A DNA stretch of 6,845 bases, from NCBI GenBank assembly GCA_017622155.1, contig JAGARS010000154.1, forward strand, positions 1-6,845, read 5' to 3'. Position numbers and translations under genes: made by a program. Below, piece by piece: positions 1-5,053 of the stretch. This stretch comes from Peptococcaceae bacterium (lineage in GTDB: Bacteria > Bacillota > Peptococcia > Peptococcales > Peptococcaceae). How positions within the stretch are numbered: the stretch's first letter is position 1; every line of letters starts with the position of its first letter. The notes beneath the pieces were generated by a model that ran no database searches, was not told the DNA's origin, and worked only from the letters and a program-made list of their open reading frames with translations.

Positions 1-2
1 AT

Positions 3-41
3 GTTTCAGATATAATGGAATACATCGAGGATGAAGATTAG
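3..41 (+). CDS. 3' end of a plus-strand gene (partial, ACP-like C-terminus)
   Basis: Reading frame 3 is open from the left edge and ends in TAG at 39-41. The last residues are VSDIMEYIEDED, and a stem-loop starts directly at the stop codon, as expected for the end of a gene. The pattern V-x-D-x-x-x-Y-I-E followed by an acidic end resembles the last helix of acyl or peptidyl carrier proteins. Twelve residues are too few to assign a family, so that identity is only a suggestion. The gene converges on the minus-strand SPOCS-like gene. A chance open frame of this length is possible; the acidic ending and the hairpin position are the arguments for a real gene. Confidence 0.35.
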   Translation, partial: VSDIMEYIEDED

Positions 42-80
42 AAAGCCGCAAGAGTAAAATATATTACCCTTGCGGCTTTC
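41..80 (+). terminator. Perfect 12-bp stem-loop at the convergent gene ends
   Basis: GAAAGCCGCAAG (41-52) pairs perfectly with CTTGCGGCTTTC (69-80). After one mismatch the stem gains four more pairs (54-57 with 64-67) and closes on a short A/T loop. It begins at the stop codon of the plus-strand gene, so it most likely ends that transcript. The T-tract after it (CAATTTGTCT) is weak, and the minus-strand side (CTAATCTTC) is also weak. It may act as a bidirectional terminator or a 3'-end stabilising hairpin. Confidence 0.6.
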
Positions 81-116
81 AATTTGTCTATATAGATTTT
101 CCAACTCTAACCTTCA

Positions 117-161
117 GCAGAGCGCTTATCCGCAAGGATTTTCACTCTGCATTATCTTTTT
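117..161 (+). terminator. Second stem-loop with GCAA loop and T-run
   Basis: GCAGAG (117-122) pairs with CTCTGC (145-150). Inside an internal loop, ATCC (128-131) pairs with GGAT (136-139) around a GCAA loop, which is a GNRA tetraloop when read on the plus strand. A plus-strand T-run (157-161) follows a few bases later, giving a terminator-like shape in the plus direction. The rest of 81-193 holds only short AT-rich palindromes, TCTATATAGA at 87-96 and TTTTTACCCGTAAAAA at 157-172, and no gene. Confidence 0.35.
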
Positions 162-193
162 ACCCGTAAAAACACTGTCTGCTGTGTCTCAAG

Positions 194-1168
194 CTATTCA
201 GTTTCTTTCACTATCTCGATGTTTCGTATGGATGTAGGAGTCTCTACTGAATTATTCAGGTGACGCATGTATTTGGACAAATTTGCTCTGCGGGAGCCTC
301 TGCTGTTAACTACTGATGGTATGTCATCTTTCTCCACAGATTGCGGGGGCAGTTCTTCCCGGCTGTCTGCTTGCCAAGATACGTTTTCTTCATTTGGCAG
401 TGTACAAAATACACCGCTGCCTGTCACTAATATGCAATGATCATCCAGTACTTGTGCTGTGATGCTTTGATAATATGGCATAATGCCGCTCAATTCCTGT
501 ACACCTTTCGGTACAAGAATATTGGCTTTCATTGGAACGCGGTATTCATGCACAAATACCTGCTCCCCTGTCTGTCGGCTGCTTTGATAAACACATACGA
601 TCTGATGTTCACCGTTTAGTTGCAGCTGGCCGGCATCAATTTGCCATTGATGAATCTGTAATACCATAGATGTGAGCAGCAATTCACTGCAGGATGGCCA
701 GGGATCTTCCAGCACAATTTGTTCTTCCATTTGAAACTGGCCTATCAATACTTGTGTAGGATCTAGCGGCTGATTTCGATTTACCTGCAGTACTGTTTCC
801 AGCAGCAGATGTTCACCTGCTGTCTGTGTGTGATAAAATAACAGCCGCATACTGTTTTGCTCGGTCAGCGGTTCTTCCCAGGCACCTTCTAATGGCAACA
901 CTGCAAAACAGGTTTCCTGCTGATAGTCCTGATTGAGATAATAGATTTGTATTGTGACACTTCCCCGAAAAGGTACGAGGGTATCTGTTTTTGTATTGTC
1001 GGAAACAGGCTGACGATGCCATACCCAATCGTTAAGTGCTGCATCCTGTATTTCTATGATTTCCTGCTGCGGAATTTGCAGCATCGTTTTACAAATGATT
1101 GTATATGCCCGCTGATCGCTCAGGAGCGCTACGTCATGCCATTTATAGGTCAGATAGTCTTTCTGCAC
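194..1168 (-). CDS. SPOCS (DUF3794)-like protein, putative spore coat/morphogenesis factor
   Basis: This 324-residue soluble protein has no signal peptide and no membrane segment. Two stretches have the alternating strand pattern of SPOCS/DUF3794 domains: residues about 30-105, with the core VPFRGSVTIQIYYL and then LPLEG, and residues about 165-235, with the core LQLNGEHQIVCVYQS then VHEYRVPMKANI. A further strand pair at 235-257 is like the tail of such modules. The C-terminal 65 residues are polar and probably disordered. SPOCS domains occur in spore coat and cortex-related proteins, so a structural role in the spore is likely, and the yabP/yabQ neighbourhood supports this. The start is GTG (1166-1168) with GGAGGTG 6-8 nt upstream; no ATG fits as well. 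It lies 54 nt after the Ppx/GppA gene. The sequence is divergent, so the family call is from pattern only. The stop is TAG in the context GAA-TAG-C. Confidence 0.6.
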   Translation of the reverse strand: MQKDYLTYKWHDVALLSDQRAYTIICKTMLQIPQQEIIEIQDAALNDWVWHRQPVSDNTKTDTLVPFRGSVTIQIYYLNQDYQQETCFAVLPLEGAWEEPLTEQNSMRLLFYHTQTAGEHLLLETVLQVNRNQPLDPTQVLIGQFQMEEQIVLEDPWPSCSELLLTSMVLQIHQWQIDAGQLQLNGEHQIVCVYQSSRQTGEQVFVHEYRVPMKANILVPKGVQELSGIMPYYQSITAQVLDDHCILVTGSGVFCTLPNEENVSWQADSREELPPQSVEKDDIPSVVNSRGSRRANLSKYMRHLNNSVETPTSIRNIEIVKETE

Positions 1169-1174
1169 CTAAAA

Positions 1175-1181
1175 CACCTCC
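1175..1181 (-). promoter_or_regulatory. RBS deciding the GTG start of the SPOCS-like gene
   Basis: GGAGGTG on the minus strand, with the GGAGG core ending 8 nt before GTG at 1166-1168. This supports the non-ATG start. Its first two G bases are also the last two bases of the 3' arm of the adjoining inverted repeat. Confidence 0.75.
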
Positions 1182-1212
1182 ATCATATATTGTTTTTCTA
1201 TTTATATGATGG
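1180..1212 (-). repeat. 10-bp perfect inverted repeat touching the RBS
   Basis: CCATCATATA (1180-1189) and TATATGATGG (1203-1212) are perfect reverse complements separated by 13 nt of A/T-rich sequence. Read on the minus strand, the 3' arm runs into GGAGG and shares two G bases with it. It could be an RNA hairpin limiting ribosome access in a read-through transcript, or a DNA operator. It is not a terminator, because no T-run follows. Confidence 0.6.
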
Positions 1213-1228
1213 ATTCCTGTATTTATGA
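1201..1228 (-). promoter_or_regulatory. Candidate sigma-E-type promoter for the SPOCS-like gene
   Basis: On the minus strand TCATAAA (1222-1228) is followed after 13 nt by CATATAAA (1201-1208). The mother-cell sigma-E consensus is roughly KMATATT, 13-15 nt, CATACAAT, so both boxes are partial matches at the short end of the spacing range. Position (stop codon of the upstream gene) and the likely spore role of the gene fit. The sequence is A/T-rich, so chance similarity is quite possible. Confidence 0.3.
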
Positions 1229-2098
1229 TTGAAAAGCTTCCAGAAGCAGTCCGTACACCAGGCCTTTGTCGCTGATGATTACTTCTGATACGCCTAGCAG
1301 TTCCATAGTTTTCTGCAAAATCAATACACCGTAAGGCATAATATCTGCCCGTTTACGTTTCATACCGGGAATCGATTCCCGTTCTTCCTGTGTCATAGCA
1401 AATAAAGTTTCACACCAGTAATCTACACGGGCTTTGGAAAGAACCTGTCCATGTATTTTGCTGCCGTCATATTGAATAAGCCCCAGTTCTATAGCCATCA
1501 GGCATGTGTTTGTACCGCCTACGGCAATCAATGCACTGTTAGCTGGAAATGATGCGCCTTTTAAGGTTTCTAATGTTGCGCCCATTGTATCAAGCAGTTC
1601 CGGGTGCTCCAGCAAACGCACTGCACCTAAATTCACACTAACACCATGCAATGCGTCCTGTTCCGGATATACAAGCTCTGTGCTGCCTCCGCCGATATCT
1701 AATACGGCTAACGGGCGATTGAGGTTTTGAAAATCACCACTGGCACCCAAATAACTCAGTCGGGCTTCTTCTGTCCCCGGCAGTATTTCCATGGGAATCC
1801 CGGCACAGTTGCTGATAGCCTGCTGTACTGCGTCTTTATTTTGCGCATCGCGCACAGCACTGGTAGCAGTGATACGAATCTGCTCCACATCCATCTCTTT
1901 TGCTTTTGTTGCAAACTGCTGCACAGCTTGTACATTGCGTTCCAGAGGTACCGGGCGAATCATTCTTTCATCTCCCATACCTTCACCCAGGCGTGTTTCT
2001 GCTACTTCGGTATATATCATTTGAAATACACCGTCCAGTGCTTCTCCCACTGCCAGACGGGTACTGTTGGTACCCATATCAATCACTGCTTTTCTCAT
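1223..2098 (-). CDS. Ppx/GppA family exopolyphosphatase / pppGpp phosphohydrolase
   Basis: This cytoplasmic ASKHA-fold phosphatase of 291 residues is the usual length of the short bacterial Ppx/GppA form. Family members remove terminal phosphates from polyphosphate or convert pppGpp to ppGpp; the sequence does not say which. Visible motifs in order: DMGTNSTRL (7-15, first phosphate loop), TATSAVRDA (77-85), GTEEA (108-112, region of the catalytic Glu), DIGGGSTEL (134-142, second phosphate loop), SVNLGAVRL (154-162), VGGTNT (193-198) and RADIMPYG (250-257). All key positions look intact, and the C-terminal HD-type domain of long Ppx enzymes is absent. The start is ATG at 2096-2098 with GGAGGG (2106-2111) 7 nt upstream. 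Linkage to the S1 gene and divIC is common in Clostridia and Negativicutes. A strong terminator sits only about 20 nt before the start, so expression depends on read-through or an internal promoter. Confidence 0.9.
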   Translation of the reverse strand: MRKAVIDMGTNSTRLAVGEALDGVFQMIYTEVAETRLGEGMGDERMIRPVPLERNVQAVQQFATKAKEMDVEQIRITATSAVRDAQNKDAVQQAISNCAGIPMEILPGTEEARLSYLGASGDFQNLNRPLAVLDIGGGSTELVYPEQDALHGVSVNLGAVRLLEHPELLDTMGATLETLKGASFPANSALIAVGGTNTCLMAIELGLIQYDGSKIHGQVLSKARVDYWCETLFAMTQEERESIPGMKRKRADIMPYGVLILQKTMELLGVSEVIISDKGLVYGLLLEAFQS

Positions 2099-2118
2099 AA
2101 GCTGTCCCTCCGATTCTC

Positions 2119-2155
2119 AAAAAATAAAAAACGGTGCAGAATCAATCCACACCGT
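2119..2155 (-). terminator. Strong intrinsic terminator between the S1 and Ppx/GppA genes
   Basis: On the minus strand ACGGTG (2155-2150) pairs with CACCGT (2136-2131), with about four more inner pairs including two G-T wobbles and a 5-nt loop. TTTTTATTTTTT (2130-2119) follows at once. It starts 7 nt after the S1 stop codon and ends only 7 nt before the Ppx/GppA ribosome binding site. Confidence 0.85.
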
Positions 2156-2162
2156 CCATTGT

Positions 2163-2522
2163 TTAATATCTGTTACCGCTTTTGCGTTTGGAGTTCATGT
2201 TTTTATTTAAAGACGCCAGTTTTTCATCGCTGTCTTTCATAAAACGCGCCAAACGATCTTCAAAGGACACAGTTGGCTGTTTTGGCTTTTCTTTTGCCTG
2301 ACGAATGGATAACCCTACTTTTCCTTTATCGTCAACATTAATCACTTTTACTTTTACTACATCTTTTACCTTCAAAAACTCGTTAACATCATTCACATAA
2401 CTGTCTGCTACTTCGGAAATGTGTACCAGACCGGTCTCCCCTGTGCTTAACTCAATAAATGCACCAAACTTTGTAATTCCTGTTACGGTTCCCTCTAAAA
2501 TTTGCCCTTTACTGATGGCCAT
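2163..2522 (-). CDS. yabR: S1 RNA-binding domain protein (YabR-like general stress protein)
   Basis: A single S1/OB-fold domain fills residues 5-75, with the typical signatures GTVTGITKFGAFIEL (11-25), GLVHISEVAD (31-40), the V/K-rich strand 52-62 and GKVGLSIRQA (67-76). A lysine-rich charged tail follows to residue 119. Such proteins bind RNA and associate with ribosomes or polynucleotide-phosphate metabolism; the exact role is unsettled. The position after divIC matches yabR of Bacillus subtilis. I choose ATG at 2520-2522, giving the usual N-terminus MAISKGQ. A longer in-frame reading from TTG at 2541-2543 would place the start over the ribosome binding site GGGAGG (2535-2540), so I reject it. 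The RBS-to-ATG spacing of 12 nt is rather long. The gene ends in a strong terminator. Confidence 0.88.
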   Translation of the reverse strand: MAISKGQILEGTVTGITKFGAFIELSTGETGLVHISEVADSYVNDVNEFLKVKDVVKVKVINVDDKGKVGLSIRQAKEKPKQPTVSFEDRLARFMKDSDEKLASLNKNMNSKRKSGNRY

Positions 2523-2534
2523 GCCAACAAACTG

Positions 2535-2540
2535 CCTCCC
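2535..2540 (-). promoter_or_regulatory. RBS deciding the S1 gene start
   Basis: GGGAGG on the minus strand lies 12 nt before ATG 2520-2522 and is the only strong site here. It overlaps the alternative TTG-initiated extension, which argues for the shorter protein. Confidence 0.7.
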
Positions 2541-2579
2541 CAAATAAATTTATGTCTGCTGCAATACATGACATAGAAA

Positions 2580-2603
2580 CATGATAGTCGTATACTACTC
2601 ATG
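2580..2603 (-). repeat. Hairpin in the divIC-S1 gap
   Basis: On the minus strand CATGA (2603-2599) and TAGT (2597-2594), separated by one unpaired G, pair with ACTATCATG (2588-2580) around a 5-nt loop. The following TTTCTATG is a poor T-tract, so this may be a weak terminator or a processing or stability hairpin. A smaller inverted repeat, TATGTC/GACATA, lies at 2551-2575. I see no convincing promoter for the S1 gene here. Confidence 0.4.
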
Positions 2604-2613
2604 TGATGAAAAA

Positions 2614-2673
2614 TTAATCGATTTGTACCAGAATTTCATTTTCTCCCACCAGCCCCAAATCCTCACGGGCACG
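2614..2673 (-). pseudogene. In-frame C-terminal remainder of the divIC-like gene beyond the TAG
   Basis: Directly after the TAG at 2674-2676, in the same frame, the sequence reads RAREDLGLVGENEILVQID and then TAA (2614-2616). This is the conserved ARE-x-LGLV-x-x-x-E-I tail of DivIC/FtsB proteins. Including the TAG codon, the whole frame is 92 codons, the normal family size. No further stop or frameshift is visible. The segment is translated only if the amber codon is read through, or if the TAG is an assembly error. Confidence 0.75.
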
Positions 2674-2892
2674 CTATTCAATGGCATCATCACTGCTGAT
2701 ATATTCCAGCTCAGCCTGCAATGCCGCTTGTTCAGAATATGCTGTCTCCAGATCTTCTTTCAACGCTTTCTGCTGTGATTTCAATTCAAAAATATTTCCG
2801 GCACCAATCACAAGATGACAAACTACATATACCGCAACGAGAGAAACGACAATTCGTTTTACATTCAGTTTGCTTTTTTTGCTTTTCGCCAT
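2674..2892 (-). CDS. divIC: DivIC/FtsB-type septum formation initiator, cut by an in-frame TAG
   Basis: DivIC/FtsB proteins are bitopic membrane proteins that join FtsL and DivIB/FtsQ in the divisome. The readable 72 residues show a short lysine-rich cytoplasmic N-terminus (2-13), one transmembrane helix (about 13-31), and a leucine-rich coiled coil (about 35-66) ending in EYISSDDAIE. The stop is TAG at 2674-2676, exactly where the family continues with its conserved tail, which is still present downstream in frame. The start is ATG at 2890-2892 with AGGTGG (2900-2905) 7 nt upstream. Position between yabQ and the S1 gene matches divIC in Bacillus. The protein as read lacks the C-terminal part normally needed for partner contacts. 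It may be a recent nonsense allele, a leaky amber codon or a sequence error. Confidence 0.8.
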   Translation of the reverse strand: MAKSKKSKLNVKRIVVSLVAVYVVCHLVIGAGNIFELKSQQKALKEDLETAYSEQAALQAELEYISSDDAIE

Positions 2893-2926
2893 CTATTCAC
2901 CACCTAATATATATGCTCATTGTCTT

Positions 2927-2932
2927 ATTATA
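2927..2932 (-). promoter_or_regulatory. Likely -10 box of a promoter for the divIC-like gene
   Basis: A perfect TATAAT on the minus strand lies about 22 nt before the ribosome binding site, inside the 92-nt gap after yabQ and within a 14-nt palindrome (2925-2938). No good -35 at standard spacing is seen; TTGTAG (2952-2957) is 20 nt away from it. A separate promoter would make sense for a division gene behind sporulation genes. Confidence 0.4.
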
Positions 2933-2984
2933 TAATAAATAGTTTTCAAATGCTACAATTAATTTGCAGTTTTTCGTTATTTTT

Positions 2985-3467
2985 TTATATAATTTTTTCC
3001 ATTCTATCATGTTCCTGCAATTCCATCATTAATGCCTCTTTTCTGCGCTGTCGTATTTTTATTAGGTGCTTTTTCGCTCTCAGAAAAATTTGGCGATAAA
3101 TCAGTTTCCACGGAAACAAAAACACTGCTGCTGTGCGCCTAGATACCCATATAATGATTTTTGCCAATGCACGACAAACGTAAATACTATATGGATGTAC
3201 AATACGATAATACACACCTGCCCCCAGCAATAGTGCCCATAAACTGTATATCCGCAGCTGTCCTTGACAGACAGCAATTAAATAGATGCAGAACCCTATG
3301 CCGCAAAATAACGTAACCATAAATTCTGCGAGCATATATTGATAGCGGTTCCATTTTATCTGGCAGCTGATTTCATGTAAAATATCCAGTAACAAAATGA
3401 CAGCTGCTCCTGCGCCTATCATGCTGCCGCTTTGTATTAGCTGCCCATAAAGCACCTGACTTGTCAT
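2985..3467 (-). CDS. yabQ: Spore cortex protein YabQ-like
   Basis: YabQ is a membrane protein of the outer forespore membrane needed for cortex formation in Bacillus subtilis. The 160 residues here show hydrophobic helices at about 15-33, 46-68 and 73-88, a fourth amphipathic or hydrophobic stretch at 99-124, then a strongly basic cytoplasmic tail (128-145) and an acidic/polar end. The motif LLLDILHEI in the first helix and the WALLLGAGVYYRIVHPYS region fit the YabQ family. ATG (3465-3467) overlaps the yabP stop as ATGA, and the upstream sequence has no strong ribosome binding site, so translation is probably coupled to yabP. The family call rests on topology, a few motifs and the gene order. 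Confidence 0.85.
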   Translation of the reverse strand: MTSQVLYGQLIQSGSMIGAGAAVILLLDILHEISCQIKWNRYQYMLAEFMVTLFCGIGFCIYLIAVCQGQLRIYSLWALLLGAGVYYRIVHPYSIYVCRALAKIIIWVSRRTAAVFLFPWKLIYRQIFLRAKKHLIKIRQRRKEALMMELQEHDRMEKII

Positions 3468-3751
3468 GACAGCATTTTTTGAAGCATTGTTTGCTGCGGT
3501 CGTTTTCTGGTTTTACGTTTCTGCCGTTCTTGCGGATACATCATGGCATCAATACTGCCTTCAATCTGCAAAATACCCGATTCCAAATCTAAATGAGTAA
3601 TATTTAGCTGCATCCCCTGTATTTCTAATCTGCCTTGTTCTGTGCGCAGCACAATTTTTTCTTCTTCAAAAACATCAATATGCTGTACGCCGGTAAGTTT
3701 CATTATCTCACGATTTTTCAATTCTAATAAAGAATGCGCTGTCTCTTGCAT
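3464..3751 (-). CDS. yabP: Sporulation protein YabP
   Basis: This is a 95-residue all-beta protein of the YabP/YqfC family, made under sporulation control in Bacillus and required for spore morphogenesis with YabQ. Diagnostic stretches are LKNREIMKLTGVQHIDVFEEE (the typical norm is L-x-NR-x-x-x-x-TGV-x-x-V-x-x-F), IVLRTEQGRLEIQG, then LDLESGILQIEGSIDAMMY. The last 20 residues form a very basic tail (ERQKRKTRKR at 75-84) beyond the usual Tyr end of the domain. I choose ATG at 3749-3751 because AGGGAG lies 7 nt upstream; the frame is open further to 3787 but without a ribosome site. It overlaps yabQ by 4 nt. hslR/rqcP, the usual upstream partner, is absent. Confidence 0.9.
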   Translation of the reverse strand: MQETAHSLLELKNREIMKLTGVQHIDVFEEEKIVLRTEQGRLEIQGMQLNITHLDLESGILQIEGSIDAMMYPQERQKRKTRKRPQQTMLQKMLS

Positions 3752-3758
3752 AAAGCCG

Positions 3759-3764
3759 CTCCCT
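3759..3764 (-). promoter_or_regulatory. RBS deciding the yabP start
   Basis: AGGGAG on the minus strand with a 7-nt spacer to ATG 3749-3751. It lies inside the longer open frame and so excludes the upstream extension. Confidence 0.75.
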
Positions 3765-3785
3765 TCGTGTCTTATAATCACTATC

Positions 3786-3813
3786 ATCTTATGTAGAAGG
3801 GCTTTTATTTAGA
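3786..3813 (-). promoter_or_regulatory. Candidate sigma-E-like promoter of yabPQ
   Basis: Any yabP promoter must lie between the terminator at 3817-3843 and the start codon. The best match to a mother-cell type is CATAAGAT (3786-3793) with TCTAAAT (3807-3813) 13 nt upstream. The -10 shares CATA and the final AT with CATACAAT; the -35 is weak. Confidence 0.3.
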
Positions 3814-3816
3814 AGT

Positions 3817-3843
3817 AAAAAAACGCAACAGTACACTGCTGCG
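3817..3843 (-). terminator. Intrinsic terminator of the regulator-glycosyltransferase operon
   Basis: On the minus strand CGCAGCAGT (3843-3835) pairs with ACTGTTGCG (3832-3824), with one G-T wobble, and seven T follow (3823-3817). It lies 14 nt after the glycosyltransferase stop and isolates yabPQ from upstream transcription. Confidence 0.85.
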
Positions 3844-3857
3844 CTGCATCTCAATAT

Positions 3858-5030
3858 TTATTTTATTGTCTGCAAAATTGTATCTGCTGCTTTTCTTGCT
3901 CCTCCGCTTTCGCGCAAAGTCTGCCCAATAGCGTTTGCATTTCTTTGATAGACTGTATTATTCAATATCGTCTCAACTGTTTGCAAAATGTGTTCCGGCG
4001 TTGTCTTATTTAGATAAATGCCTGCTCCTATATCAAAGGTCCGTTGTGCAACACCTTTTTGTTCATTGGTCTGTGGAAACATGACCAGCGGAACATTATA
4101 ATACAGACTTTCACTGACACTGTTCATGCCGCAATGTGTAAGGAACACATCTGCTGTCTGCAAAATTTCTGTCTGATTTACCGAAGCATATACGCGAATA
4201 TGTCTCGGAATGTCCCGAATTGCAGATAAATCTGTATTTTCGCCCGCAGAAATTACTACCAGATAATCGGTATTGCGAAATGCCTCTATACAGTTTTGAT
4301 AAAATTCCGGGAAATCATGATTAACAGTACCCATAGAAATATATATCAGCTTTTTCTTATGCGGTTTCTGTTCTAAAGAAATATGGTCGAGAACTGCTCC
4401 GACAAAGCTGTATTTGTCTGAAAAAGTTTCTGCGCAGGGCTGAAAAGCTTCGGATGTATACACAATTGTATTCGTATCGTTATCGTTTTGAATCAAAGAT
4501 AATATGCCGCGTACCGGATAGCCCTTTCGTCGCAGCGCTTTTAAATCTGTACGGTTTATTATCGTCGCCTTTAACAGCTGCCACAGTTGACCGCTTTCTT
4601 TCGGCATAATCTGTGCAGAATAACGGTTAAATGCAAAAGTCGTAGTTGATGAGATAAACGGAACCCCAAGTTTTGCAGCTATCCATTTTCCCCACAGTGC
4701 CATCGAATCAGCTACGATACAATCCGGCTTATACTGCAGCATATCCTGCATAATCGCATCATCTAAAGCAAGCGCGGTACGTACCAGCACCTTGATAGAA
4801 AAAGAAAGATTTTGCCCGATTTTTGCTCCATCTTCAGCTGACAAATGCAATTGATTATCGTATGCATCACATGCGATGAATTCTGCACCGACAGCTTCTA
4901 TTTTATCACGAAAGCGCTCATAAGAATAATATCGTACTGTATGCCCCCGAGAAACCAATTCGCGCACGACCCCCAGCGTTGGATTGGTATGACCATAAGC
5001 CGGAATATTGAAAAACACAATTTTACGCAT
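3858..5030 (-). CDS. MGT-like GT1 family glycosyltransferase
   Basis: This is a 390-residue GT-B fold enzyme that would move a sugar from a nucleotide donor (usually UDP-glucose) to a hydrophobic acceptor; the acceptor cannot be read from sequence. The N-terminal domain opens with FFNIPAYGHTNPTLGVV; His14 is at the place of the catalytic His of GT1 enzymes. The C-terminal donor domain has IYISMGTV (229-236) and the GT1 signature from THCGMNSVSESLYYNVPLVM to FPQTNEQ (298-324). Length and motifs match macrolide/flavonoid-type bacterial MGT enzymes. No signal peptide or membrane segment is seen. I choose ATG at 5028-5030, giving MRKIVFFN, with a GGGGGA purine run 7-8 nt upstream; an ATG five codons earlier is possible. 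It follows the regulator gene by 23 nt, so the two form an operon. Function in antibiotic inactivation or cell-surface/lipid glycosylation are both open. Confidence 0.85.
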   Translation of the reverse strand: MRKIVFFNIPAYGHTNPTLGVVRELVSRGHTVRYYSYERFRDKIEAVGAEFIACDAYDNQLHLSAEDGAKIGQNLSFSIKVLVRTALALDDAIMQDMLQYKPDCIVADSMALWGKWIAAKLGVPFISSTTTFAFNRYSAQIMPKESGQLWQLLKATIINRTDLKALRRKGYPVRGILSLIQNDNDTNTIVYTSEAFQPCAETFSDKYSFVGAVLDHISLEQKPHKKKLIYISMGTVNHDFPEFYQNCIEAFRNTDYLVVISAGENTDLSAIRDIPRHIRVYASVNQTEILQTADVFLTHCGMNSVSESLYYNVPLVMFPQTNEQKGVAQRTFDIGAGIYLNKTTPEHILQTVETILNNTVYQRNANAIGQTLRESGGARKAADTILQTIK

Positions 5031-5053
5031 AGTATCGTCCCCCATATCGTCTG

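Noticed and set aside
437..619. Plus-strand open frame inside the SPOCS-like gene
   Set aside because: Short, antisense and of random composition.
947..1228. Plus-strand open frame of 93 codons across the SPOCS-like gene start
   Set aside because: Antisense shadow with no family features; it runs over the strong minus-strand ribosome site.
1727..2242. Plus-strand open frame of 171 codons
   Set aside because: It lies antisense over the Ppx/GppA and S1 genes, which have clear motifs. It is Cys/His/Phe-rich without a recognisable domain, and no ribosome site was found.
2541..2543. TTG start giving a 126-residue S1 protein
   Set aside because: The extension would be encoded by the ribosome binding site itself, and the shorter form has the family's normal N-terminus.
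2674..2676. TAG reassigned as a sense codon throughout the genome
   Set aside because: The regulator gene ends in TAG at the natural end of its family, so TAG is used as a stop. Only occasional read-through remains possible.
2581..2778. Plus-strand open frame over the divIC-like gene
   Set aside because: It is the antisense of a segment that encodes the conserved DivIC tail on the minus strand.
2953..2980. Terminator-like hairpin CTACAA/TTGCAG with T-runs in the plus direction
   Set aside because: No plus-strand gene lies upstream, the stem is only six pairs with one G-T, and on the minus strand no T-run follows. Probably chance in A/T-rich DNA, though it could stop antisense transcripts.
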